From positions 310,001 through 374,000 of the forward strand of contig JADKKJ010000012.1 in NCBI GenBank assembly GCA_016720565.1: DNA of 64,000 nucleotides. Reading direction: 5' to 3'. Each line of letters starts with the position of its first letter. Positions within the stretch are counted from its first letter, which is position 1. This document shows, one piece after another, positions 7,145-16,179 of the stretch. The notes below the pieces were generated by a model, which did not search any database, was not told the DNA's origin, and saw nothing but the letters and a program-made list of their open reading frames with translations. Source of the stretch: Chitinophagaceae bacterium (lineage in GTDB: Bacteria > Bacteroidota > Bacteroidia > Chitinophagales > Chitinophagaceae). A program made the translations under genes and the position numbers.

Positions 7145-8332
7145 ATGCCAGAAACATTATTTTATAATAATGCTCTTTTAAAATCAGCTACTCCTGCTAT
7201 TGAAAGCAGGGGCATAATTATTACGGAAGTGATCAATAAAAAGCAGCTTAACGAATTCATTAATTTTCCTTACAGGTTGTACAAAGGAAATAAATATTAT
7301 GTCCCTCAATTAAAGAAAGACATTGAAGATACTTTAAGCAAAAACAAAAATCCTGCACTTGAGTTTTGCGATGCGAAATATTGGCTTGCTTATAAAGAGA
7401 ATAAAGTAGTAGGGCGTATAGCAGCCATTATTAATCACAGGTATATAGAAAAATGGAAAAACAGGTACATACGGTTTGGCTGGATAGATTTTGAACAAGA
7501 GGAGGAAATTGCAAAAAAACTTTTGACACAGGTAGAAATATGGGCAAAGGAAAAAGGGATGAACGCAGTTCATGGCCCAATCGGCTTTACTAATTTTGAT
7601 TACGCAGGTTTATTAATTGAAGGCTTTGACCAATTAGGAACTTTTGCAACTATTTATAACTATCCTTATTACCCATTGTTTATTGAAAGGGCTGGCTACC
7701 AAAAAGATGTTGATTGGGTTGAATACAAGATTAAGCTACCAGCGGTGCTGCCGGAAAAGCTGGAGAAAATAGCTGCAATTGTGCAAAAAAGACATCAGTT
7801 TTGTGTAGTAAAGACGGCAACAACGAAAGACATACTATCTTATTCAAAAGACATATTCAGGCTAATAAATTCTGCATACTCCGGATTATATGGTATGGTT
7901 GCACTCAGTGAAAAGCAAATTGAATATAGCACAAGAAAATTCTTATCGGTTATACGCCCTGATTTTGTGTCACTGGTATTGGATAAAAACAATGAATTGG
8001 CCGCATTTGGAATTACCATGCCTTCTTTGTCTCTGGCACTACAAAAAGCAAAAGGCGGCCTTTACCCTTTTGGTTTTATTCATATCCTGAAGGCACTTAA
8101 GAAAAATAATCTTGGGGATTTATGCCTGGTTGCTGTGAGGAAAGATTTACAGGGAAAGGGTGTAAATGCAATTTTAATGAATGAGCTAACAAAGTCATAC
8201 ATCAAAAACGGAATTGAATATGCAGAATCAAATCCTGAGCTGGAAGAGAACACAAAAGTGCAGTCTATTTGGGAATATTATGATACAATTCAGCATAAAC
8301 GACGCAGGTGTTATATAAAATATTTAGAGTAA
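7145..8332 (+). CDS. GNAT-like N-acetyltransferase family protein, substrate unknown
   Basis: A 395-aa protein of a Bacteroidota family usually annotated as GNAT-like or hypothetical. The N-terminal half has VVGRIAAIIN (about residues 96-105) and the conserved GPIGFTNFDYAGLLIEGFD (about 146-164). The C-terminal half has GDLCLVAVRKDLQGKGV with the shape of an acetyl-CoA loop (about 322-338). No substrate can be assigned. It follows the DGC gene by 2 bp and precedes the thioesterase by 7 bp, so the four genes from 6750 to 9262 look like one transcript. Confidence 0.65.
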   Translation: MPETLFYNNALLKSATPAIESRGIIITEVINKKQLNEFINFPYRLYKGNKYYVPQLKKDIEDTLSKNKNPALEFCDAKYWLAYKENKVVGRIAAIINHRYIEKWKNRYIRFGWIDFEQEEEIAKKLLTQVEIWAKEKGMNAVHGPIGFTNFDYAGLLIEGFDQLGTFATIYNYPYYPLFIERAGYQKDVDWVEYKIKLPAVLPEKLEKIAAIVQKRHQFCVVKTATTKDILSYSKDIFRLINSAYSGLYGMVALSEKQIEYSTRKFLSVIRPDFVSLVLDKNNELAAFGITMPSLSLALQKAKGGLYPFGFIHILKALKKNNLGDLCLVAVRKDLQGKGVNAILMNELTKSYIKNGIEYAESNPELEENTKVQSIWEYYDTIQHKRRRCYIKYLE

Positions 8333-8339
8333 TTAAATA

Positions 8340-8822
8340 ATGAAAGTATTAAGCTATAAAACCCCATCTGATTCTGAAACTATCAAAACAGAAGTGGTTT
8401 GTCCTAATGATACAAACCCAATGGGCATATTGCTGGGCGGACGCTTGGTAGAATGGATGGACATTGCTGCTGCCGTTTGTGCACAAACACATGCCGGAAA
8501 AATTTGTGTTACCGCCTGTATCAATCGTGTTGATTTCACCGCAGCAGCAAAAGTTGGAGATATTATTACCATTTCTGCCAGAATAACCCGTGCCTTTAAA
8601 ACGTCACTCGAAATTTTTGTTTTCGCATTCGCAAAAACAGTATTAAATGGGAAAAACTATTTAATCAGTGAAGCGTATTTTACTTTCGTGGCGCTTGATG
8701 AAAAGGGAGAAGTTACGCAGGTAATCGCAGTTAAGCCAGTAACAGCATCTGAAAAGAAATATTACGATGCTGCATTTAAAAGAAAGAAAAAAGATTCACC
8801 AATTAGAAAAAGTAAGGAATAA
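8340..8822 (+). CDS. Acyl-CoA thioesterase, hotdog fold (YciA/BFIT type)
   Basis: A 160-aa hotdog-fold thioesterase that would hydrolyse acyl-CoA to free acid and CoA in the cytoplasm. The family pattern is clear: PNDTNPMGILLGGRLVEWMD with the catalytic-face residues near 21-42, then CVTACINRVDF, and a basic tail. Length is typical. It is 2 bp from the next gene. Confidence 0.85.
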   Translation: MKVLSYKTPSDSETIKTEVVCPNDTNPMGILLGGRLVEWMDIAAAVCAQTHAGKICVTACINRVDFTAAAKVGDIITISARITRAFKTSLEIFVFAFAKTVLNGKNYLISEAYFTFVALDEKGEVTQVIAVKPVTASEKKYYDAAFKRKKKDSPIRKSKE

Positions 8823-8824
8823 AT

Positions 8825-9262
8825 ATGAGTGTTATGAACGAAATAATCTACCGTTTTATTAAACAACAAACATGCGCCACTATTTGCTGCACAGACGAAC
8901 AAGGTATTCCTTATTGTTTCTGTTGCTATTATGTAGTTAAACCTAAGACAGGCTTATTCTATTTCAAATCGTCAGATAACGCATATCATACTTCGCTATT
9001 GGCAATCAACCCGATTGTCGCCGGTACAATTCTTCCTGATAAACTTAGTAAACTGATAACAAAGGGTATACAATGGCGAGGGGAATTGCTGGAAGAGCAT
9101 CACCCACAAACGAAAGATGCAGATGAAATCTATCACAAAAAAAATCCGTTGGCATTGGTCGTAAAGGGAACAGCATTTACTATTCGTCTGAATATAATAA
9201 AGATGACAGACAGTCAATTTGGCTTCGGAAAAAAGAATATTTGGAAAAGAGATGAGCAGTGA
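8825..9262 (+). CDS. Pyridoxamine 5'-phosphate oxidase-like flavin protein
   Basis: A 145-aa split-barrel protein of the PNPOx-like family. The segment starting at residue 15 (TCATICCTDEQGIPYCFCCYY) is the first strand pair of the FMN-binding barrel, and YFKSSDNAYHTSLL (about 47-60) is the usual flavin-contact region. Small proteins of this kind bind FMN, heme or F420 and often act in redox or stress reactions. Six cysteines in the first 40 residues are unusual. It is the last gene of the 6750..9262 string. Confidence 0.75.
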   Translation: MSVMNEIIYRFIKQQTCATICCTDEQGIPYCFCCYYVVKPKTGLFYFKSSDNAYHTSLLAINPIVAGTILPDKLSKLITKGIQWRGELLEEHHPQTKDADEIYHKKNPLALVVKGTAFTIRLNIIKMTDSQFGFGKKNIWKRDEQ

Positions 9263-9383
9263 GTAGTTCCAAAATTAAGAATAACAAACATATAAACGTT
9301 TTGCAACTATGGATATCGTCAATTCTATTTGAAAATTTATCAAAGAAAATTCATTTAAAGCTTCAATCAAAATCTTTTTAAAT

Positions 9384-11189
9384 ATGTATCAATCATCTCA
9401 ACATAAATTTCACATTCCTGTAATGGGGCTCGCTTACACCATTGATAGTCCAATTAAAGTTGCCAGGTTTGGCATATCATCTGTTATTTCAATTGTAGAA
9501 GACCGCCTAATAGAAATGATGAGGCAACACTATTATCCATCGGTAAGCCGGGAATATCAGCCCATCTCAACACATGAACCAGATTACAGGGCCAAAAGGA
9601 TTACCGATTATCTCAACCTTGTAAACACAATTGTAGAGGCACAGGTTGAAAAAATCAGGAACGCCGCTTTCGAAGCAGGCTCAGAAATCGTGAAATATTT
9701 TGAGATGCTGCCGGACGATAATGTGCTAAAACAATTATACAGACAAATGATGAATACGGGCAATCAGCATGAAAAAGAAAAAATAGCATCCCACCTAAGG
9801 TCACAAATACAACCCGGTAGTATTGATGTAAATATAATGACAAAGGTAGACCGGGAAACTTATAATGATGAAGGAGCTATAGTAGAAAACGGTTCTGATG
9901 CAGTAGCTGCATTGAGAGGTTATGTGAAAAGTAACCTTGCAAATTCTTCAGTAGTTTTTTCTGCCGGCATGAATCCGAGATTGTACAATTATCTTGAAAG
10001 TTGTAAGGAGTTTGATGTAAATGAGGATGGTGGTTTTACAAAAAAGGTAATAGTAAAAGTTAGCGATTACAGATCTGCATTAATACAGGGGAAATACCTT
10101 GCAAAGAAGGGTATATGGGTAAGTGAGTTCAGGATTGAATCGGGATTAAATTGTGGCGGTCATGCATTTGCGACAGAAGGTTATCTGCTGGGCCCCATTC
10201 TGGAAGAATTTAAGATAAAGAAGCAGGAACTTATTGATGCGATTTTTGAAGTGTATAATGCCAGCCTCCGAAAGAAAAATAAGGAGTATTTTATTTATCC
10301 GCCGAAAATGATATTTTCCGTGCAGGGAGGTATTGGAACGCATGAGGAAGATGATTTTTTATTTCGGTATTATAGTGTAGAAAGTACAGGATGGGGTACA
10401 CCTTTTTTGCTGGTGCCGGAAGCTACCACGGTAGATGATGAAACACTGAACCTATTATGCAATGCCACAGAGAAAGATGTAGTGCTTAGTCAAAATTCTC
10501 CGTTAGGAGTAAGATTCCACTATCTTAAAGGAACCAGTTCCGAAAATGAAAAATTACTACGCATTAAAAATGGAAAACCGGGCAGCCCTTGTACCGAAAA
10601 GCACCTGGCATCTAATACAGAGTTTACAAAAGAACCAATTTGTACAGCTTCGCACAAATACCAAAAACTGAAAATCGCACAGTTGCAATCATTGAACCTG
10701 CCCGAAAAGGAATACGGAAAGCAATTAAATGAAGTACTGGATAAAGAATGTTTATGCGTTGGACTGAGCAATGCTGCAGCTGTTAGTTATAAACAGACTT
10801 TCATTAAGACACTGAAGGCGGTAACTATTTGCCCAGGCCCAAATATTACCAATTTCTCCAAAGTAGTTTCGTTGCAAGCAATGACAGACCATATTTACGG
10901 AAGAACAAATATTTTGACAAATAACAACAGACCTCATATGTTTATTGCAGAACTGAATTTATATATTGATTACTTTAAAGAAGAGTTGGAAAATGATATC
11001 CAGGCTGAACAATTCTCCAAGAGGAAAAAATATTATACTTCCTTTTATCAAAATCTTTGCAATGGTATTGCCTACTACCGGAATTTACCTGTCGCATCAA
11101 ATACAACAATCCGGCATCAGTTTATTAAAGACCTCGACGATGCCAGGTTAGAAATGGATGTCCTGAATTATCAGTATGCAATTATTTAG
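9384..11189 (+). CDS. Large conserved protein of unknown function with C-terminal cysteine set
   Basis: A 601-aa protein I do not recognise as a named family. The N-terminus (VMGLAYTIDSPIKVARFGIS, about residues 13-32) and the segment GLNCGGHAFATEGYLLG (about 253-269) recall TIM-barrel flavoenzymes of the nitronate monooxygenase/IMPDH type, but this is only a resemblance. The last third carries cysteines at 403, 420, 456, 458 and 483, plus CPGPN, which could hold an Fe-S cluster or metal. There is no signal peptide or membrane segment. It stands alone after a 121-bp gap in which TTTGA and TCAAA arms sit 7 bp apart. Confidence 0.6.
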   Translation: MYQSSQHKFHIPVMGLAYTIDSPIKVARFGISSVISIVEDRLIEMMRQHYYPSVSREYQPISTHEPDYRAKRITDYLNLVNTIVEAQVEKIRNAAFEAGSEIVKYFEMLPDDNVLKQLYRQMMNTGNQHEKEKIASHLRSQIQPGSIDVNIMTKVDRETYNDEGAIVENGSDAVAALRGYVKSNLANSSVVFSAGMNPRLYNYLESCKEFDVNEDGGFTKKVIVKVSDYRSALIQGKYLAKKGIWVSEFRIESGLNCGGHAFATEGYLLGPILEEFKIKKQELIDAIFEVYNASLRKKNKEYFIYPPKMIFSVQGGIGTHEEDDFLFRYYSVESTGWGTPFLLVPEATTVDDETLNLLCNATEKDVVLSQNSPLGVRFHYLKGTSSENEKLLRIKNGKPGSPCTEKHLASNTEFTKEPICTASHKYQKLKIAQLQSLNLPEKEYGKQLNEVLDKECLCVGLSNAAAVSYKQTFIKTLKAVTICPGPNITNFSKVVSLQAMTDHIYGRTNILTNNNRPHMFIAELNLYIDYFKEELENDIQAEQFSKRKKYYTSFYQNLCNGIAYYRNLPVASNTTIRHQFIKDLDDARLEMDVLNYQYAII

Positions 11190-11364
11190 AGAAGGTTTCT
11201 AAAGGAGTAAAGTAGTGGACACTTAAGTAAAAATAATTTTCTGTATCAATTTAAATCAGCGCTTTATAACTTTTCTTTGAAGAATTTTCTATTTATTAAA
11301 CGCCAGAGTGAAATAAAATACTTGCATTTTACCAAAATTTCTTAAAATGAAATTTTGGTAATGC

Positions 11365-12576
11365 CTAATCCTTGTTTTGCCGAAAACCAATCACAAACTC
11401 AGTCCCTTTTTCTAATTCGCTTTTATAATGAATTGTTCCATTCATTAATTCCACATATTTGCTTACAAGGTGAAGTCCCAAGCCTGTGCCCTGTATATTC
11501 ATTGCATTAGAAGCTCTGTAAAATTGTTCAAACAAATGTTTACTGTATTCCGGAGGAATTCCAATGCCATGATCTTTAACCGATAATACCAGTCTGCCAT
11601 TTATCCATTTAGTCTTAATTTCAATTGTCGTTTTTTTTGTAGAAAACTTTATGGCATTAGAAAGAACATTTGTTGTGATATGTTTTAACAAGAGAGGATC
11701 CAACACAACTAGCTCTTTGCCGCTATGCTTGTATGAAATAAGTTGCCCCCTGTTCTCCTCATTTTTAAATTCTGCGATGATTGTGGCTATATGGTCTTTA
11801 ATATTAAAAAGCACAGGACTGCATGAAATATTTCCTTCCTGCATGTTACCTACCCTAAGAAAATCATTTAATATATCGGTTAAGTGATTTACTGCTGCCA
11901 CGATTCGTTCAATATGTTTATCTATTTTCTCATGCGAATCCAGTTTTGTGTAACTTTTTAATAATTGAACAGATGATAATACTGTTGTGAGCGGAGTGCT
12001 AAATTCATGAGAGGCCATAGTAATAAAACGAGACTTCAGTTCGCTAAGTTCTCTTTCCTTTTTGAGCGATATTCTTAACTCTCCTTCCGCCTTTTTTAAA
12101 TGCGATATATTCCTGATAACTACTCCAGCATAGGCAATTGCATCTTCACTATCCCTTAAAGGAAAGGCATCCATAATATAAAATTCGCTTTTAACCAGAT
12201 CGTGCAGTTCAAATGCTGATATCCTGCCCCCGGCAAACACTTTTTCCAATTGAGCCTGGATAACACATCTTACATTTTCTGGAAATTTGGGGTACATTTT
12301 ATTACCGATTAGTTCAGCAGGGTTTGCAGCCAGGCGTTCATGTAACTCTCCTCCTGTATATATAAAGTTATATTGCTTATCAATAAGGCTGATTACTCCA
12401 TCAGGGTAATTATATAGTAATTGTAGAAATAATTCCTGTTCTTTTGTAGACCTTTTATAAGTTCCGTTTGTAGCAGTAGTATCCTGGTTTACCAATTGAG
12501 CTGTACTCGCATTAACGCTTACTGATTGCTTATTATTTTGTTCTGGGATTGTATTTTGTAACGACAATCTATTCAT
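11365..12576 (-). CDS. PAS-domain sensor histidine kinase, orphan
   Basis: A 403-aa soluble sensor kinase: a PAS domain at about residues 45-160, a HisKA helix with the phospho-acceptor H190 in FITMASHEFSTPLT, and an ATP-binding domain with N, G1 (DHGIGIP) and G2 (GTGLGLH) boxes. No membrane helices, so the signal is cytoplasmic. No response regulator is adjacent. It stands between the 601-aa gene and the nirK cluster, so a redox or NO signal is possible but not shown. Confidence 0.88.
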   Translation of the reverse strand: MNRLSLQNTIPEQNNKQSVSVNASTAQLVNQDTTATNGTYKRSTKEQELFLQLLYNYPDGVISLIDKQYNFIYTGGELHERLAANPAELIGNKMYPKFPENVRCVIQAQLEKVFAGGRISAFELHDLVKSEFYIMDAFPLRDSEDAIAYAGVVIRNISHLKKAEGELRISLKKERELSELKSRFITMASHEFSTPLTTVLSSVQLLKSYTKLDSHEKIDKHIERIVAAVNHLTDILNDFLRVGNMQEGNISCSPVLFNIKDHIATIIAEFKNEENRGQLISYKHSGKELVVLDPLLLKHITTNVLSNAIKFSTKKTTIEIKTKWINGRLVLSVKDHGIGIPPEYSKHLFEQFYRASNAMNIQGTGLGLHLVSKYVELMNGTIHYKSELEKGTEFVIGFRQNKD

Positions 12577-13100
12577 ACTTCAATTAAATATTCTAAGGAT
12601 ATGAAAAGTTAGCTGTTATACTATAACTAAGTACTGATAAAAATCAGGATACTATATGATTGAGAACAATTCGGTAGGCTCTGTTATTTACGCTGTATTT
12701 AACCAGTGTAAATCTTATTTCACAATTGAGGAAAAGGTGAACTTATTTACTATTATTCCTATAAATACCACAGTTTAACAATATGAATCTAGGAAAATTT
12801 AATCAATCTACTTACTAATACACACCAATATTGTAAAATAAAATTGCAGGATTGAAGAATCAAACAAGATCATTGTTGTTATAATTGGCAAAACGCTTTC
12901 TGGCACCGGTTAATATACCAGTATTTTTACCGCTTCAAATTGAAGGTTAATTTGAAACATCCTTTTTATTAGCAAAAGACTTTACAAATCTTTTATGGTA
13001 TTAATTACTTCTTGCTACTATATCAATAAATATCGTTTCCTATTATTAAAAGTGTGTAGATACTATTTTCGGTAATCAGAATTTAAAAGAAAACTTCCCT
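12577..13100. other. Intergenic stretch without gene (about 520 bp)
   Basis: AT-rich, with stops in every frame and no RNA gene that I can recognise. The only structure seen is a perfect 8-bp inverted repeat TTCAAATT/AATTTGAA (12934-12941 and 12949-12956). It holds the promoter of the minus-strand kinase gene at its left end. Confidence 0.5.
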
Positions 13101-13721
13101 TTACCTCTGTTGTATTAATTTTTTTATTGTAGTAATAGTTTCTGTATGCACTGCCCCCAATCCTTCTTTTTGATATTGTAATACGCCATTTTTATCTAAT
13201 ACAGATACGAGATTACTGTGAGAAAAATTACCTTCGGCATCCTTTTCAAACTGTATATTTAATAATACAGAGAAAGTTCTTACCGCATATTCGCTTCCAT
13301 GCAGTAAGATCCAGTTCTTATTCAACCCCTTTTCATCAGCAAATTTTTTTAACCGATCCGGAGTATCCCTTTTCGTATCAAAACTTACCAGCAGAAAATT
13401 CACTTTTTCTTTTTCGTCTTTTAAGGAGTCAGCAATATTTTTTATATCGGCTGTTAATCGGGGGCATGCATAAGTGCAATTGGTAAATATCATACCAACA
13501 ACAGTAGGTTTACCTTTAAGCATAGATAAGGTAAAGGGAATATTTTCCTGAGTTTGAAAACTGTCTGTCAAATGAAAAATGCTTTCAGCAGGCATACTAT
13601 CTTTATCAGGTAAGACCGCCTGCCTACCTGATGCAGTTATTTTCTTTTCAGTTTTGTTAGAACTTTGCATACAACCAACCAGGCTTAGGATCAATAAAAT
13701 CCCAATATTATATTTTGTCAT
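13101..13721 (-). CDS. Sco/SenC family copper chaperone-like lipoprotein
   Basis: A 206-aa Sco-family thioredoxin-fold lipoprotein. The lipobox cysteine is C17. The copper/redox motif TNCTYACP gives C82 and C86, and H168 (GNFSHSN) is the third copper ligand. Sco proteins deliver copper to cytochrome oxidase or reduce its cysteines. Here it lies 69 bp downstream of the NirV-like and NirK genes on the same strand, so it most likely serves the copper nitrite reductase. Confidence 0.88.
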   Translation of the reverse strand: MTKYNIGILLILSLVGCMQSSNKTEKKITASGRQAVLPDKDSMPAESIFHLTDSFQTQENIPFTLSMLKGKPTVVGMIFTNCTYACPRLTADIKNIADSLKDEKEKVNFLLVSFDTKRDTPDRLKKFADEKGLNKNWILLHGSEYAVRTFSVLLNIQFEKDAEGNFSHSNLVSVLDKNGVLQYQKEGLGAVHTETITTIKKLIQQR

Positions 13722-13790
13722 TTTCTATCTTTTACATTATTAATGTTGTGTTTGCCATAGCAAGGATAAACTTCCAGCGATAATTTACAA

Positions 13791-14579
13791 TTACTCAATA
13801 GTTTTCGCACATCTGAATCCAAGGTTGGCAATACAATAATTTCCTTTTAAACTTCCGCGATAACTAAAGCGGAGAAACCCGGCATAATCAGTTTTATCAA
13901 CAACGTTTATAGCACCTGCTGCACAAAATGCTTTTAATTCGTCTTCGGTGTTTCCCCTTGAATCTCCACTACTGATAAAACTGTTGAAATTAAAGGTCCA
14001 TTCCCATATCAATCCGTGCATATCGTACAAACCATAAACATTCTGATAAGTGGTTTTAATGTTGGGTAAAACCGGCAGATTTGGCTTTTTATACCACCCT
14101 AAAATATACTCTGTAAGTGATGTATACTTTATATTTTTAGGAGCAGCATTACCCGCAAGTTCCCATTCAGCAACTGTTGGCAATCTTTTGTTTTTCCATT
14201 TACAATAAGCCTGGGCTGCGAACCAGGAGACATGCACTACCGGCGAATTGTAAATATTTATATTTTTTTTCCCAATGACTAAATCACTTTCCCAATCCCG
14301 GAGATAATTACTGTCTGCAAAAAGCCTGTTCACTTTAGATTTCCTCCATTGAGGGTTTGCTGTTACAAAAAGGAGGAATTCGCTATTGGTGATCGCTGAT
14401 TCATCCATTTTAAAAGCAGCAACTTTTATAGGCTTATTACTTTTGGTTACAAAAAAAGGTTTATAATTTCCTGCAGGGATTTTCAGCATTTTCTTTTCAA
14501 AAGAAACGGTTTTTTTTTGCTGGGCGTTTGAAACATCGAAGCATCCGGTTAATAATAATATGGTTAAAATATATTTCAT
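13791..14579 (-). CDS. nirV: NirV-like SUMF1-domain protein
   Basis: A 262-aa exported protein (signal peptide ending near NAQQ) with the formylglycine-generating-enzyme/SUMF1 fold: MDESAITNSEFLLFV, SPVVHVSWFAAQAYCKW, KRLPTVAEWE, GLYDMHGLIWEW and a terminal NLGFRCA. The CxxxxC pair needed for sulfatase modification is absent; that region reads FLRFSYRGSLKG. SUMF1 proteins next to nirK are known as NirV, of unresolved function, and this gene is 36 bp after nirK. Start at ATG 14579 rather than the TTG one codon earlier. Confidence 0.8.
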   Translation of the reverse strand: MKYILTILLLTGCFDVSNAQQKKTVSFEKKMLKIPAGNYKPFFVTKSNKPIKVAAFKMDESAITNSEFLLFVTANPQWRKSKVNRLFADSNYLRDWESDLVIGKKNINIYNSPVVHVSWFAAQAYCKWKNKRLPTVAEWELAGNAAPKNIKYTSLTEYILGWYKKPNLPVLPNIKTTYQNVYGLYDMHGLIWEWTFNFNSFISSGDSRGNTEDELKAFCAAGAINVVDKTDYAGFLRFSYRGSLKGNYCIANLGFRCAKTIE

Positions 14580-14615
14580 CAAAAAAAGAAATCATCTCTT
14601 CACAGGTTTCTTTTA

Positions 14616-15653
14616 TTATTTTAGTTTCTGAAAGACAGCCGGGTTTTCATCTCCTGACACTTTTATTTGTGCCAAAGCTCCCTTATTAAATGCACGGAAA
14701 ATAGCATGATCAACCAGGTTATATACACCCGGTACTTCCATTTTCATTTCTACCATCGTGGATCCTCCGGCAGGAATTAGCGTAGTCTGCACATTCCTGC
14801 TAATTTCAGAGCCGGATTCCATATATACTTTATTAAAGATCTCACCGATTACATGAAATGAGGATACAAGGTTCGGACCGCCGTTTCCTACATATAGCCT
14901 CACCGTCTCTCCAACGTTTGCAGTCAATGCGTTTTTGCCGGTGGTAGAGCGCACTTGTCCATTAAACAATACATAATCTGGATGTTCAGCAATAGCCTTA
15001 TCCATATCAAAATCCTGTAAGCCTGGTGCTTCAAATTTCCCTTTTGTATAAAAGTCTCCCTGCATGATATAATATTCCTTATCAACTTTTGCCATTCCGC
15101 TTTGTGGCTCCACCAATATTAGTCCATACATGCCATTTGCAATATGCATGCCTACAGGACCAGTGGCGCAATGATAAACAAATAGGCCGGGATTCAACGC
15201 CCTAAATTGAAAATGGGATGATTGTCCCGGAGCGGTTGCAGTAGCATCTGCACCACCACCTGGGCCAGTCACAGCATGAAGGTCGATATTATGTGATAGT
15301 TTACTGTCGGGCATATTATGTAATGTAAAATCAACCAGGTCTCCCTGTCTTACCCGGATGAATTTACCGGGCACATGTCCGCCAAATGTCCAGAAAGTAT
15401 ATTCTGTACTGTCCGAAATTTTCATCACTTTCTCTATTACATCTAATTGTACTATTACCTTTTTAGGTGAAGTATAATTTAGTTGTTTGGGGACAGCGGG
15501 TGCGTCGGTCAACTCTGCTGTGACGTTTCCTGTTAACACAGTATCTAATTTGTTTTCCACATCGGCATTGCCAGAATTGTTGTTGCAGGATAAAACAATT
15601 GATATAGAAGATAATAAAATCAAAAGTGAGAATCCTTGTTTGAAGTGTTTCAT
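14616..15653 (-). CDS. nirK: Copper-containing nitrite reductase (NO-forming), lipoprotein
   Basis: A 345-aa two-cupredoxin-domain nitrite reductase that makes NO from nitrite in the periplasm. A lipobox (C23) suggests membrane anchoring. Type 1 copper ligands: H121, C162, H170 and M175. Type 2 copper ligands: H126, H161 and a C-terminal His in NLVDHAIFR. The catalytic Asp is D124 in HNIDLHAVTG, and the second catalytic His is probably in SSFHVIGE. All key residues are present. It is the first gene of a nirK-nirV-sco operon and is divergent from the RIC operon across 526 bp. Confidence 0.95.
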   Translation of the reverse strand: MKHFKQGFSLLILLSSISIVLSCNNNSGNADVENKLDTVLTGNVTAELTDAPAVPKQLNYTSPKKVIVQLDVIEKVMKISDSTEYTFWTFGGHVPGKFIRVRQGDLVDFTLHNMPDSKLSHNIDLHAVTGPGGGADATATAPGQSSHFQFRALNPGLFVYHCATGPVGMHIANGMYGLILVEPQSGMAKVDKEYYIMQGDFYTKGKFEAPGLQDFDMDKAIAEHPDYVLFNGQVRSTTGKNALTANVGETVRLYVGNGGPNLVSSFHVIGEIFNKVYMESGSEISRNVQTTLIPAGGSTMVEMKMEVPGVYNLVDHAIFRAFNKGALAQIKVSGDENPAVFQKLK

Positions 15654-16104
15654 ATTTATTCTTTTAGATTAAATTAAATATTTTCATTCTTAAATTATTT
15701 TTACAATTAGGTAATGAATATATCCAATTCTTACCTGGCCTCATTAAAAACAGTTCATTTTAATTCTTCTTCTTTGTTTTTTGGTGGTTTCTGCTCCCCT
15801 ATCTTACAATAATACGGGGTACGGGGTGCAATGAACCTTATAAACTCAGCTTTCGAATAGTAGTTTCTTTCTTTTATCCATTACTCTGAATCTGATCATA
15901 CATCTGCATTCCTAATGTTGCAGGAAAATTATCCCGAGATATACACTAAGAAATTTTAACGTTATCAAATAATTAGTCTTTTCACTCATTAAATCCGACA
16001 TTTCAAATCGGAACTAAATGTACATGTTCTGCGTTCAAATTAATGATTGTGATAGTTATTAGTTTTCTATAAGCCCGATTGTCAGGGAAATGTAAAGTTA
16101 CAAT
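15654..16104. other. Divergent promoter region between nirK and RIC operons
   Basis: About 450 bp of AT-rich sequence with no gene visible. It must contain the minus-strand nirK promoter, but I find no exact TAnnTTTG on that strand. The right end leads into the palindrome and promoter of the RIC operon. Confidence 0.5.
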
Positions 16105-16130
16105 AATAAAAGTAAATAAATACTTTTATT
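16105..16130. promoter_or_regulatory. Perfect palindrome, predicted operator of the RIC operon
   Basis: AATAAAAGTA (16105-16114) is repeated exactly as its reverse complement TACTTTTATT (16121-16130) around AATAAA. It overlaps the expected -33 region of the promoter at 16144..16151, the place of a repressor site. It resembles the 4267..4298 palindrome in size and base make-up, which fits the two related Rrf2 regulators. Confidence 0.65.
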
Positions 16131-16143
16131 AAAAATTAGTGTA

Positions 16144-16151
16144 TATCTTTG
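16144..16151 (+). promoter_or_regulatory. -7 promoter element of the RIC operon
   Basis: TATCTTTG is an exact TAnnTTTG element, 28 nt before the ATG at 16180 and 13 nt after the palindrome. Confidence 0.6.
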
Positions 16152-16179
16152 CTGTATTAAATCATCTAAAAATCAGTAT

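Noticed and set aside
9331..9350. FNR-box-like TTTGA...TCAAA before the 601-aa gene
   Set aside because: The spacing is 7 bp between arms, not the usual spacing for Crp/Fnr sites, and the region is very AT-rich.
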